A DNA stretch of 64,000 nt from contig NZ_JAHBAV010000003.1 of the NCBI RefSeq assembly GCF_018390595.1, positions 1-64,000 on the forward strand. The letters are read 5' to 3'. Below the pieces are notes generated by a model. The model was not told where the DNA came from. It did no database searches and saw nothing but the letters and a program-made list of their open reading frames with translations. Source of the stretch: Dietzia massiliensis (lineage in GTDB: Bacteria > Actinomycetota > Actinomycetes > Mycobacteriales > Mycobacteriaceae). The translations under genes were made by a program, and so were the position numbers. This document shows positions 27,816-36,662 of this stretch, piece by piece (positions within the stretch are counted from its first letter, which is position 1; every line of letters begins with the position of its first letter).

Positions 27816-28406
27816 ATGAGAAGGGTGCCCAAGCAGGCCAGATCCCGCGCGATGGTCGAGCGAATCGTGGAGGCGGCTCGCGTCGTGCTCGTGCGCGACG
27901 GCTACGAGTCCTTCACCACGAACCGCGTGGCCGACGAGGCCGAGGTGAGCCCGGGGTCGCTGTACCAGTACTTCCCCGACAAGTCGGCGCTGGTCACGGT
28001 GGTGATGGACCGCTGGTCGGCGGAGATCTCCGACCGCGTCGCGGCCTCGCTCGCGGCCTCCGGCCCGGTCGACGTGCAGGACCCGGCGGCGGTCCGGGGG
28101 ATCGCCGACGCGCTGCTGTCCGCGTTGGAAGCAGACGCCGGGCTGCTGCGGATCGTGTGGGAAGAACTGCCCGCGGTGCGCCACCGGGCCGCGCAGCACG
28201 CGCTGGAAACGCGGGTCCGCGAGCTGCTGGCCGTGTACCTCTCCGCGGCCGGCCTGCGCTCGGCGGACCCGGCGGCGCGGGCCTGGGTGATCGTCATGGC
28301 CGTGGAGAACATCGCCGTCCGCTGGGTGCTCGACCGGCCGGCCATAAGCCGCGACGCCCTGCTCGACGAGCTCACCGCGCTCGCCGGCGGGTTCGGGTCC
28401 GGGTGA
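27816..28406 (+). CDS. TetR-family transcriptional regulator
   Basis: The 196-residue protein starts MRRVPKQARSRAMVERIVEA and has the TetR helix-turn-helix FTTNRVADEAEVSPGSLYQYFPDKSAL near residues 30-57. A TetR C-terminal domain follows. A 16-bp palindrome lies directly before it and before the divergent oxygenase gene, so it probably autoregulates and controls that enzyme. The ligand is unknown. Confidence 0.9.
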   Translation: MRRVPKQARSRAMVERIVEAARVVLVRDGYESFTTNRVADEAEVSPGSLYQYFPDKSALVTVVMDRWSAEISDRVAASLAASGPVDVQDPAAVRGIADALLSALEADAGLLRIVWEELPAVRHRAAQHALETRVRELLAVYLSAAGLRSADPAARAWVIVMAVENIAVRWVLDRPAISRDALLDELTALAGGFGSG

Positions 28407-28488
28407 GGTGAGCATCACGGCCGGCCCGCCGCGAATCGGGGGATACCCTGACGCGCTGCGGAACCGGGCTCCGGCAGGATGGCAGGCG

Positions 28489-29238
28489 ATGCCCACCTTG
28501 ACCCCCCGCGCCACCGCGAGCCTCGCGGGACTGCTCGCGACCGTCGTCTTGTCGTCGTCGTGCTCCTACGAGGCCACCCGCGAGGCGCCCATCCCCATCC
28601 CCCCGGGCATTCCGCCGGCCGCCGGCGCCCCGGTGCCGACCATCGACATCAACGCCCCGGGTCGCACGTCCGACCAGCTGCGCGAGTGGGCGGCCGGCCT
28701 CAACGAGCCGATGAACATCCCCGTCGCCGCGCTGGCGGCCTACGGCAACGCCGCCGAGACCATGCGCCAGACCCGGCCCGAGTGCAACCTCGCCTGGACG
28801 ACGCTCGCCGGCATCGGGCACGTGGAGACGCGGCACGGCCGGTACCGCGGGGCGATGTTGAACGACGACGGCTACGCGCTCCCGCCGATCATCGGCATCA
28901 AACTCGACGGATCGCCGGGTTTCGCGGACATCCCCGACACCGACGGCGGGCGCTGGGACGGCGACACCGAACACGACCGCGCCGTGGGGCCGATGCAGTT
29001 CATCCCCGAGTCGTGGAACAAGTACGGCCGCGACGCCAACGGTGACGGGGTGGCCGACCCCAACCAGATCGACGACGCCGCCGTGGCCGCCGCGCGCCTG
29101 CTGTGCGAGACCGGGGGAGACCTCTCGGTGGCCGAGAACTGGCAGCGCGCGGTCCTCGCCTACAACGCCTCGCGCGAGTACGTCATGGACGTGCGCGACG
29201 CCGCGGCCGCGTACTCGGTGGGGACGACGGCGCCGTGA
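28489..29238 (+). CDS. lpqU: Lytic transglycosylase lipoprotein (LpqU-like)
   Basis: This 249-residue secreted protein cleaves peptidoglycan glycan strands. It has a hydrophobic signal segment ending LSSSCSYEA, a weak lipobox. The SLT-type domain has the catalytic-Glu block LAGIGHVETRHGRY near residues 105-118, then AVGPMQFIPESWNKYGRDANGDG and a C-terminal VLAYNASREYV. In M. tuberculosis lpqU (Rv1022) sits between mazG and eno; here it keeps that relative order but is far from both. The ATG at 28489 begins the signal peptide. Confidence 0.88.
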   Translation: MPTLTPRATASLAGLLATVVLSSSCSYEATREAPIPIPPGIPPAAGAPVPTIDINAPGRTSDQLREWAAGLNEPMNIPVAALAAYGNAAETMRQTRPECNLAWTTLAGIGHVETRHGRYRGAMLNDDGYALPPIIGIKLDGSPGFADIPDTDGGRWDGDTEHDRAVGPMQFIPESWNKYGRDANGDGVADPNQIDDAAVAAARLLCETGGDLSVAENWQRAVLAYNASREYVMDVRDAAAAYSVGTTAP

Positions 29239-29248
29239 CCGGGGCCCG

Positions 29249-29815
29249 TCACCCGCGCGGCGCCGGGCGGTAGCGCACCGCCACCGACCCCGACCGGAAA
29301 CCGATCCGGTCCACCAACCGGAGCTCGACGCGTTCGCGCAGCCCCGCCATGAGCGTGGGGCCGTGACCGGCGAGGACGGGCTGCACGACGAACTCGTACT
29401 CGTCGATCAGCCCCAGGTTGGCCAGCGCGAGCGGCAACGTCACGCCGCCCACCCACAGGCCCAGCCCCGGCCGGGCCTTGAGCTCCCGCACCGCGGTCCC
29501 GAGGTCACCCCGGAGAAGCTCGGCGTTCCAGTCGACCCGGTCGAGGGTGCTGGAGACGACGTACTTGGGCGTGCGGTCGATGGCCTCGGCGAACGGGAGC
29601 TCCCACTTCTCCATCCAGTCCGGCCACACGCCCGACTCCGGACGCCGCCACGCCGACTCCATGAGCTGGTAGGTGACGCGGCCCAACAACAGGGCGTCCG
29701 CGGCGGCCATCTGCTCGGTCCAGAACCGCATCGACTCCTCATCGGGCATGACCCCGGCCTCGTGGTCCACACACCCGTCGAGGGTGACGTTGATCGAGTA
29801 GCGCAGAGGTCTCAT
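29249..29815 (-). CDS. Dihydrofolate reductase-like (RibD C-terminal family) protein
   Basis: This 188-residue protein has the RibD_C/DHFR-like fold. The N-terminal MRPLRYSINVTLDGCVDHE, DALLLGRVTYQLME near residue 42 and GLWVGGVTLPLALANLGLIDEY near residue 120 fit the stand-alone family that usually reduces small substrates with NADPH. It is not a housekeeping DHFR, since no folate motifs are seen. It is convergent with lpqU. Confidence 0.85.
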   Translation of the reverse strand: MRPLRYSINVTLDGCVDHEAGVMPDEESMRFWTEQMAAADALLLGRVTYQLMESAWRRPESGVWPDWMEKWELPFAEAIDRTPKYVVSSTLDRVDWNAELLRGDLGTAVRELKARPGLGLWVGGVTLPLALANLGLIDEYEFVVQPVLAGHGPTLMAGLRERVELRLVDRIGFRSGSVAVRYRPAPRG

Positions 29816-29920
29816 CTCGCAGCCCCGTTCGCGAAGTCCGGTGAGGTCGAAACTAGCACCGCAACCGCCTGAGTGCGACGGCGAAATCCCCCGCTGGCAT
29901 AGAGTCGTCGGGGCCCCTGA

Positions 29921-29976
29921 GCCGACCTCACCTACCCCCGGGCCGACCTCACCTACAGCGGGAGTTGCTCACCTAT
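29921..29976 (+). repeat. Repeated CTCACCTA motifs before the ABC exporter
   Basis: GCCGACCTCACCTAC occurs at 29921-29935 and 29942-29956, and CTCACCTAT at 29968-29976 overlaps the ATG of the first ABC gene. The 21-bp spacing is near two helical turns, so a regulator site is possible. The motif may equally be neutral. Confidence 0.55.
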
Positions 29977-31723
29977 GTCAGCACCGACGTCTCCACCGGC
30001 TCGGCCGCGCCGCCGGGCCGCGGACACCCCCGGCGGGGACGCCCCGACCACGGCGAACGGGCTCCTGCTCCGCGCGGTCGGCCGCCGCCGGCACCTCTGG
30101 GCGCCCGGGCTGGTGCTCATGACGCTGTGGCAGCTGTGCGAGGCGCTGGTGCCCATCGCGATCGGCGTGATCGTGGACGCCGCGATCATCCCGCTCGACC
30201 GCTGGGCCATGTTGTGGTCGGTGGTCGGGCTCATCGGCCTGTTCACCGTGCTCAGCCTGGGATACCGCTTCGGCGCCCGCATGAGCAACCGCGCACTGCA
30301 GGAGGAGGCCCACGACCTGCGCGTGGAGGTCACTCGGGTGCCGCTGACCCGCCGCCGCGCGATGGACGGCGCCAGCTCCGGCGACGTGCTCTCGGTGTGC
30401 TCGGCCGACGCCGACGTGGCCGCGCTGGTCTTCCGGCAGATCGCCCTGGGCGGGTCGGCGGTGATCGGGATCGTGGGGATCTCGGTGTACCTGCTGTGGA
30501 CCGACTGGGTGGTGGGGCTCATCGTGCTCATCGGCGTGCCGCTCAGCCTGGTGCTGGTCGCCCTGCCCAGCCGCGCCATCTCCCGCCACAGCACCGCGCA
30601 GCAGGCCGCGATCGGCATGGCGAGTAGCCGCGCCACCGACATCATGGCCGGCCTGCGCGTGCTCAAGGCCGGCGGCGGCGAGCGCTGGGCGGCCGAGCAG
30701 TACCGCACCGCCTCCGAGGACGCGGCCGCCGCGGGGATCATCACCGCCGAGCGCTCCGGGCGCGTCCAGGGCATCGGCTCGCTCGGCATGGCCGTGGTCC
30801 TGGCGCTGGTCCTGCTGGCCGCCGGCTACCGCGTGATCCAGGGCCAGATGGAGATCGGCACGCTCGTCTCCGTGGTGGGCGTGGCCGTGTTCTTCGAGGA
30901 GCCCGTCCGGATGATCACCCAGATGGTCGCCGTCTTCGCCCGCTCCCACGGCGCCGCGCAGCGCCTGGTCGACCTGCTGCAGTCCGCGCCGGTCGACGAC
31001 TCCGGCTCCGAGGTCCCCGCCGGCGCCGAGCTGCGCGTGGAGGGCCTGGAGCTGCCCGACGGCCGCACGCTCGACCTGGAGGTCGCCGAGGGCGAGGTGG
31101 TCGCGCTCGTCGCCGATCAGCCGGCCGCCGCCGACGCCGTCACCCTGGCGGTCGCCGGTCACGGCGACGGGGCCGACGCCGTGCGTGTCGGTGGTCACCG
31201 CCGCAGCCAGCTCGCCCCCGCGATCGCCGAGCACCTGGTGGCCGCGCCGCACCGCGTGGACCTGTTCGTGGGTACCGTCCGCTCGAACATCACCATGAGT
31301 CACGACGACGACGAGGAGCCCATCTCCGAGGCGGTCCTGCAGGCCTCGGCGGTCGCGGAGATCCTCGAGAACCTCCCCGACGGCCTGGACCACCCTGTCC
31401 AGGAGGGCGGCCGGAACCTGTCCGGGGGCCAGCGACAGCGGATCGCGCTCGCCCGGGCGCTACACGCCGATCCCGACGTCCTGGTCCTGCACGAGCCGAC
31501 CAGTGCCGTCGACGCCGTCACCGAGTGGGAGATCGCGCAGGCCGTGCGCCGGCTCCGGACGAGTCGGCCGGGCCAGGCCACGCTCGTCGTCACCTCGTCA
31601 CCGCCGTTCCTCGCGACCGCCGACCGGGTGGTCCACCTGCCCCGCAGCGGCGACGTGCGCACGGGAACACACCTCGAGCTGCGCGAGGCGTCAGCCACCT
31701 ACCGGACGGCGGTCGACCGATGA
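29975..31723 (+). CDS. ABC exporter subunit with degenerate nucleotide-binding site
   Basis: The 582-residue half-transporter has a six-helix membrane domain and a C-terminal nucleotide-binding domain. The signature LSGGQRQRIALARAL is intact near residue 482. The Walker A loop is lost (VALVADQPAAADAV near 375-390). The Walker B Asp is replaced by His (DVLVLHEPTSAVD near 501), and the H-loop His is missing. It can therefore bind ATP productively only as the signature donor to its partner. Its stop overlaps the partner's start as ATGA. Substrate is unknown. Confidence 0.93.
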   Translation: MSAPTSPPARPRRRAADTPGGDAPTTANGLLLRAVGRRRHLWAPGLVLMTLWQLCEALVPIAIGVIVDAAIIPLDRWAMLWSVVGLIGLFTVLSLGYRFGARMSNRALQEEAHDLRVEVTRVPLTRRRAMDGASSGDVLSVCSADADVAALVFRQIALGGSAVIGIVGISVYLLWTDWVVGLIVLIGVPLSLVLVALPSRAISRHSTAQQAAIGMASSRATDIMAGLRVLKAGGGERWAAEQYRTASEDAAAAGIITAERSGRVQGIGSLGMAVVLALVLLAAGYRVIQGQMEIGTLVSVVGVAVFFEEPVRMITQMVAVFARSHGAAQRLVDLLQSAPVDDSGSEVPAGAELRVEGLELPDGRTLDLEVAEGEVVALVADQPAAADAVTLAVAGHGDGADAVRVGGHRRSQLAPAIAEHLVAAPHRVDLFVGTVRSNITMSHDDDEEPISEAVLQASAVAEILENLPDGLDHPVQEGGRNLSGGQRQRIALARALHADPDVLVLHEPTSAVDAVTEWEIAQAVRRLRTSRPGQATLVVTSSPPFLATADRVVHLPRSGDVRTGTHLELREASATYRTAVDR

Positions 31724-33495
31724 GCCACACCGAGACTCTCGCCACCCAGGACGCGCAGGCGGCTCCGGACGCGGCCCTGCCCCTGGCCAGCGGCCGCGAG
31801 TCGCTCGCCGTGCTGTGGCCGCTGCTGCGCGAGCGCCGCGGCTTCCTGCTGCTGGTGGCCGTGGCGGGCCTCGTCGGCGCGGTCGCAGGCCTGGTGGCGC
31901 CGTGGGTGATCGGCAGGCTGGTCGACGTGCTGCCCGGCAGCCAGGACTACTCCACGGTGTGGGCGGCGGCGGGCGCGATCGCCGTGGCCGGCGTGGTGGG
32001 CGCGGGTTGCACGTGGGCGGGCCAGGCGTGGCTGGCCCGGCTCACCGAGCCGACCGTGGCGCGCCTGCGGGAGATGGTCATGGACCGCTCCCTGCGCCTG
32101 GGCGCCGCGCAGATGGAGACCACCGAGACCGGCGATCTGGTCTCGCGCGTGGCCGAGGACGCGCGCGAGATCAGCCAGGCCGCGACCGCCGTGATCCCGC
32201 TGGTGGTGCAGTCGCTGTTCACGGTGATCGTCTCCGGCGTCGGCCTGGCGACGGTCGACTGGCGGCTCGGCCTCGTGGGCCTGGTGGCGCTGCCGATGTA
32301 CTGGACGACGTTGCGCTGGTACCTGCCCCGGTCGGGCCCGATCTACGCCGCCGAGCGCGCTGCGTTCGGCACCCGCGCCAGCCGGCTGCTCGGCGGGATC
32401 ACCGGCTCACGGACTCTGCATGCGTACGACGCCCAGGACGCCGAGCTGCGCCGCATCACCGCCGCCTCGGCGGAGGCGCGGGACCTGTCGATCCGGGTGT
32501 TCTACTTCGTCACCCGCGCCTTCTCCCGCAACAACCGGGCCGAGGTCACGGTCCTGGGACTGCTGCTGGTCGTGGGGTTTGTCCTCGTGGACGCCGACAT
32601 CATCACCGCCGGCGCCGTCACGACCGCCGCGCTGCTGTTCCACCGGCTGTTCAACCCGATCGGCGCGCTCGTGGGGATGGTCGACCAGGTGCAGTCCGCG
32701 GGCGCCTCGCTCGTGCGGATGGTCGGCGTCATCACCATGCCGGTACTCGAGCGCACCGCCACTCTCGAGCCCGGCCCGCTCGAGCTGACCGGCGTCTCCC
32801 ACTCGTACGGCGGGGCCGCTCCTGCCCTCATCGACGTGGACCTCACGCTGGCCCCGGGCGAGGTCGTCGCGGTGGTCGGCTCGACCGGCGCCGGCAAGAG
32901 CACCCTGGCCCTGGTCGCGGCCGGAACCCTCACACCGTCGCGCGGCAGCGTCCGCATGGGCGGGGTGCCACTGACCGATGTCGACCCGGTGGCCCTGCGC
33001 CAGCGCATCACGATGGTCTCGCAGGAGGTGCACTCCTTTGCCGCGACCATCGCCGAGAACGTGCGGGCGCCCCGCCCCGAGGCCTCCGAGTCCGAGGTCC
33101 GCGCCGCCCTGCGGACCGTGGGCGCCGACTGGGTGGACGACCTGCCCGACAGCATCCACACCGTCATCGGCGAGGGCGGCCACCCGCTCGACCCCATGCA
33201 GAGCCAGATGATCGCCCTGGCCCGCGTGGAGCTGGCCGACCCCGACGTGGTGATCCTCGACGAGGCCACCGCCGAGGCCGGGTCCGCCGGAGCGCGCCGC
33301 CTCGACGACGCCGCGGCCGCCGTCCTGCGCGACCGCGCCGGCCTGGTGGTGGCGCACCGGCTGAGCCAGGCGGTCTCCGCCGACCGGATCCTGGTGATGG
33401 AGCACGGCCGGGTCGTCGAGTCCGGCACGCACGACGAGCTGCTGCGCGCGGACGGCCGCTACGCCGAGCTGGCGCGGGCGTGGTTCGGGGCGTGA
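31720..33495 (+). CDS. ABC exporter subunit with intact Walker motifs and lost signature
   Basis: The 591-residue half-transporter has a six-helix membrane domain and a nucleotide-binding domain. Walker A is GSTGAGKST near residue 387, Walker B with catalytic Glu is VVILDEATAEAG near 511, and the H-loop is VVAHRLSQA near 543. Its signature LSGGQ is replaced by LDPMQSQ near 489. With the preceding gene it would form one complete ATP site (its Walker A plus the partner's signature) and one fully dead site. The two genes are translationally coupled. Confidence 0.93.
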   Translation: MSHTETLATQDAQAAPDAALPLASGRESLAVLWPLLRERRGFLLLVAVAGLVGAVAGLVAPWVIGRLVDVLPGSQDYSTVWAAAGAIAVAGVVGAGCTWAGQAWLARLTEPTVARLREMVMDRSLRLGAAQMETTETGDLVSRVAEDAREISQAATAVIPLVVQSLFTVIVSGVGLATVDWRLGLVGLVALPMYWTTLRWYLPRSGPIYAAERAAFGTRASRLLGGITGSRTLHAYDAQDAELRRITAASAEARDLSIRVFYFVTRAFSRNNRAEVTVLGLLLVVGFVLVDADIITAGAVTTAALLFHRLFNPIGALVGMVDQVQSAGASLVRMVGVITMPVLERTATLEPGPLELTGVSHSYGGAAPALIDVDLTLAPGEVVAVVGSTGAGKSTLALVAAGTLTPSRGSVRMGGVPLTDVDPVALRQRITMVSQEVHSFAATIAENVRAPRPEASESEVRAALRTVGADWVDDLPDSIHTVIGEGGHPLDPMQSQMIALARVELADPDVVILDEATAEAGSAGARRLDDAAAAVLRDRAGLVVAHRLSQAVSADRILVMEHGRVVESGTHDELLRADGRYAELARAWFGA

Positions 33496-33553
33496 GGGTG
33501 CCGCGGCTCAGAAGGCGGCGCCACGCAGGCTGACCCCCGGGGCGCTGCCGCCG

Positions 33554-33655
33554 ATCCGCTCCCCGGATGTAGCGCGAGCCCTCCCGCCGATCCGCCCCTC
33601 GGATTTCGTCTTGCCCTAGGAACTCCGGGAGCAAGATGTAATCCGAGGGGCGGAT
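33554..33655. repeat. Three REP-like palindromes ATCCG-N5-CGGAT
   Basis: Three 15-bp units with perfect arms occur at 33554-33568, 33590-33604 and 33641-33655, the last in inverted orientation relative to the second. They lie in the gap after the ABC operon. Unit spacing and orientation resemble bacterial REP or BIME elements. Confidence 0.75.
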
Positions 33656-33656
33656 T
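33589..33656. terminator. Large hairpin after the ABC operon
   Basis: Arms of 25 bp (33589-33613 and 33632-33656) pair with about four mismatches around an 18-nt loop and are followed by TTT. It could terminate the ABC operon. It is built from two of the REP-like units, so its origin may be a repeat element. Confidence 0.6.
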
Positions 33657-33742
33657 TTCGCGAGACAGAGCAGAAGGGCGCCGCGAGCGGAGTAGCGTTC
33701 CCGCTCACACATTTAGGTGAGTGGGCGAGGGGGAGAGGCGCC

Positions 33743-34243
33743 ATGGCCGGACTACTCGTAGTGGAGTCGCTGTGGGGGAACACCGAGCGGCTCGGGCGGG
33801 AGATCGCGGCCGCGTTCGGCGCGAACATACAGGTCGTCGATGCGGTGTCCGCGCCGGACAAGCTCGCCGACGACGTCGACTTCCTCATCGTCGGCGGCCC
33901 TACCCACGCCTTCACCATGTCGACTGCGGCGACACGCGAATCGGCTACGCAGCAGGGCGCCCCGTCCATCCCGGCGCGCGGCATTCGCGAGTGGATCGAG
34001 TCGGTACAGCCGCCCACACGCGCGGTGCCGGTGGCGACGTTCGATACGCGAGTGGTCAAGCCCCGCCTGCCCGGTTCGGCGGCCAAGAAGGCCATGAAGA
34101 AGCTGGTTGCGCGCGGGTTCCGCCCGGCCGCCAAGCCCGAGACCTTCGGCGTCCACGGCTATGGAGGCCCTATCGCGGACGGCGAGGTGGAGCGGGCACG
34201 CGCCTGGGGAGCGGAGCTGGCGGCGCTCGGCCCTCTCGACTGA
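33743..34243 (+). CDS. Flavodoxin-family protein
   Basis: This 166-residue protein has the flavodoxin pattern. The FMN phosphate loop is VVESLWGNTERLGREIA at residues 6-22 and the isoalloxazine loop is VGGPTHAFTMS near residue 51. It likely carries electrons or acts as a small FMN reductase. GGGGAGAGG precedes the ATG. It is convergent with the next gene, with a two-base gap. Confidence 0.85.
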   Translation: MAGLLVVESLWGNTERLGREIAAAFGANIQVVDAVSAPDKLADDVDFLIVGGPTHAFTMSTAATRESATQQGAPSIPARGIREWIESVQPPTRAVPVATFDTRVVKPRLPGSAAKKAMKKLVARGFRPAAKPETFGVHGYGGPIADGEVERARAWGAELAALGPLD

Positions 34244-34245
34244 CT

Positions 34246-34692
34246 TCAGCGCCGCCCACCATCGCGCCGCGAGGCGACCACCGCCGGCGCGATCCCGAGT
34301 AGCGCGAACACCAGGATGAGCTGGAGCGTACCGGCGGTGAAGTAGATCCCGTGCAGCGCCGAGAACCCGCCCATCACGGCCAGCTCGACGAAGATCCAGA
34401 TGATCATGGCGAACCCGGCGAACGCCGCCCAGAACAGCGCGGTGGCGGCCCGACGCACCTCGGCGATCACGGCGACCAGCTGAGTCCCGCCGATCACCAC
34501 GATGAGCAGCATCGCCGGCCAGACGTAGCTGGTGAACCCCGAGCCGGCGATGACGTCGATCGGGATGCCCATCGACCCGGGCGTGAGCAGCCCGATGCCG
34601 CCGCCGATCGCCGACAGCGCGTTGAATCCGCCGACGCCGATCAGCGCGCCACGCACCAGCCGGGTCGGGATCCGCGGGTGGGTGTCGGTCAT
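34246..34692 (-). CDS. Four-helix integral membrane protein of unknown function
   Basis: The 148-residue product has four hydrophobic segments, near residues 13-35, 48-72, 82-106 and 115-138. No motif was recognised. It starts MTDTHPRIPTRLVRGALIGV and ends in a basic tail, ASRRDGGRR. Confidence 0.7.
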   Translation of the reverse strand: MTDTHPRIPTRLVRGALIGVGGFNALSAIGGGIGLLTPGSMGIPIDVIAGSGFTSYVWPAMLLIVVIGGTQLVAVIAEVRRAATALFWAAFAGFAMIIWIFVELAVMGGFSALHGIYFTAGTLQLILVFALLGIAPAVVASRRDGGRR

Positions 34693-34997
34693 GGCGCGAT
34701 GGTATCCACCGCGTTCCTGTCCGTCCGGGGGTTGAGGCCGGTGCGCGGGGAAGAGGTGCCGACGACGATGACGACGACGACAACGCCCGCCGAGGCTCTA
34801 CCGGGACTTCGCGTCGCACTATCACCCGGGTGTCCGCCCCCTCACCGATTTCTCTTCCATCGGGAAGGCACGTCCGGACGGGTGCCGAGTTCGGCGAATC
34901 GCGCGACAGTGTGCTCTGTGTCACTTAGTTTTCTGAGTAGCTGACACCTGTCACTTACCTAGTGTTCGCGCCCGACTCCCACCCCTCAGGAGAACCG
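34693..34997. other. Divergent intergenic gap before the broken binding-protein gene
   Basis: No gene is seen. It contains an ACG/GAC simple repeat near 34758-34783. The direct repeat TGTCACTTA occurs at 34919 and 34949, with CTGACAC between the copies, just upstream of the lipoprotein gene. The repeat may be part of a regulated promoter. Confidence 0.45.
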
Positions 34998-36602
34998 ATG
35001 AGACGCATCCCCACCGCCGCCGCTGCACTGGCGATCACCGCGCTCGCGCTGTCCGCGTGCGATTCGAGCGAGGCCGATCCCGCTGCGGCTGCCGATCAGG
35101 ACACGCTGGCGATGCCCGCCGACGACGCCCGGTGTACCGAGGACAAGGCCGGCGGCACGATCACCACGGGCACGTATGTCATGCTGCCGTCGTTCTCGCC
35201 CGGTCAGGGGCAGGTGGGCGTGCGGGGCGGCGCGGAGTCGGCGGCCGTCTACGACCGGCTCGTGCGCTGGGACACCCGCACCGAGACGTTCGAGCCGAAG
35301 CTCGCCGAGTCACTCGAGAGCTCCGAGGATCACACGGTGTGGACGTTGACGCTGCGAGAGGGCGTGACGTTCTCCAACGGCGACCCGCTCACCGCCCAGG
35401 ACGTGGCCTTCACCATGGGCCTGCACAAGGACCCGGCCACGCGCTCGACGGCCATGACCGACGTCCAGCAGATCGAGCAGACGCGGGTGATCGACCCGCT
35501 GACCGTCGAGTTCACGCTCGCCGAGCCGTGGTCCGCGTTCCCGGTCCTGCTCGCCGGGTCGGCGGGCGAGGTGATCCCCGAGAAGGCGTACACCGAGGCG
35601 GGCCCGGAGAAGTGGGCCCGCTAGCCGGTGGGCGCCGGGGCGTTCACGCTCGCCAGCTACACGCCCAATCAGGAGATGGTGCTGGATCCGAATTCCGACT
35701 ACTACGGCGGCCCGGTGTGCCCCACGCTGAGGTTCATCCAGATCCCGGGCTCGCAGTCCACGCTCGAGGCGTTCCAGAACAACGAGGTGGAGGTCGCGTT
35801 CCTGCGCGGGTCCAAGTTCGCGGACATGGCCCGCGAGGCGGGTGCGCAGGGCTACGAGGAGATCACCAGCGCCGGTCGGCTGGTCTACATGAACAACGGG
35901 GCCGCGGGCTACGACGGGATCCTCACTGATCAGCGCGCACGCCAGGCCGTGACGCATGCGATCGACAGGGAGCTGCTGCTCGGCCGGCTGGGCGACGACC
36001 CGGCCCAGGCCACGTCCGCGCTACTGGCCGACTCGTCCCGCTTCTTCGACGGGCAAGAGGGGCCCGCGCTGGACGTCGAGCGTGCGACCGAGCTGGTCAC
36101 CGAGCTCAAGCAGGAGACCGGCTGGGACGGCTCACTCACGCTGCTGGTGTCGGACGTGCCGGAGAACCGCGAGGCGGGGATCGTCATCAAGGCGATGCTC
36201 GACGCCGTCGGCTTCGATGTGACCGTGGAGGTCGCGCCGGCCTCGGCGGCGAGCGCGCGTCAGTTCACGGGCGACTACGAGATGGCCTTCGGCGGCCTGG
36301 CCACCTCCGACGCCGACCCGGCTTCCACGCTGGCGAGTTCGCTCATGCCGGGCGGCGCGCTCAACGTGTCGGGCGTGGACGATCCCGCGTTCGCGGACGC
36401 CATCTCCGCGCTCAAGGCCGCCCCGGACGTCGACTCCCAGAAGACGGCGTACGCCGACCTGCAGGAGGTTCATAACGAGGTGGCGCCCTACGCGGTCTTC
36501 GGCAACGGCGTCGAGCTGGTGACGATCGGCGAGTCGGTAATGGGCATCAGTCCGACCATCTCCTCGACGATGCTCTTCGACGGCGCGTTCATCGAGGAGT
36601 AG
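34998..36602 (+). pseudogene. ABC peptide/nickel-type substrate-binding lipoprotein, interrupted by amber stop
   Basis: The gene would encode a 533-residue family 5 solute-binding protein. It has a lipobox LSACD, DRLVRWDTRTETFEPKLAESL and the family block VWTLTLREGVTFSNGDPLTAQD. A TAG at 35622-35624 follows EKWAR, and the same frame continues PVGAGAFTLASYTPNQ, the usual family continuation. One base change (for example CAG to TAG) explains it. Translation could restart at the GTG at 35628, but that fragment lacks a signal peptide. No permease or ATPase genes are adjacent, so it was an orphan receptor even when intact. Confidence 0.88.
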
Positions 36603-36640
36603 GCGCTCGCCCGGGAGTAACCGCTCGCCAGGGGAGTGGC
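36603..36640. repeat. Imperfect direct repeat after the binding-protein pseudogene
   Basis: CGCTCGCCCGGGAGT and CGCTCGCCAGGGGAGT occur in tandem in the short convergent gap. Confidence 0.6.
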
Positions 36641-36662
36641 CGACCGCCGGAACCAGACCGCC

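Noticed and set aside
29978-33533. Long open frames antisense and out of frame with the ABC exporter genes
   Set aside because: Both true frames show ABC membrane and nucleotide-binding motifs. The others are Arg/Pro/Gly-rich shadows.
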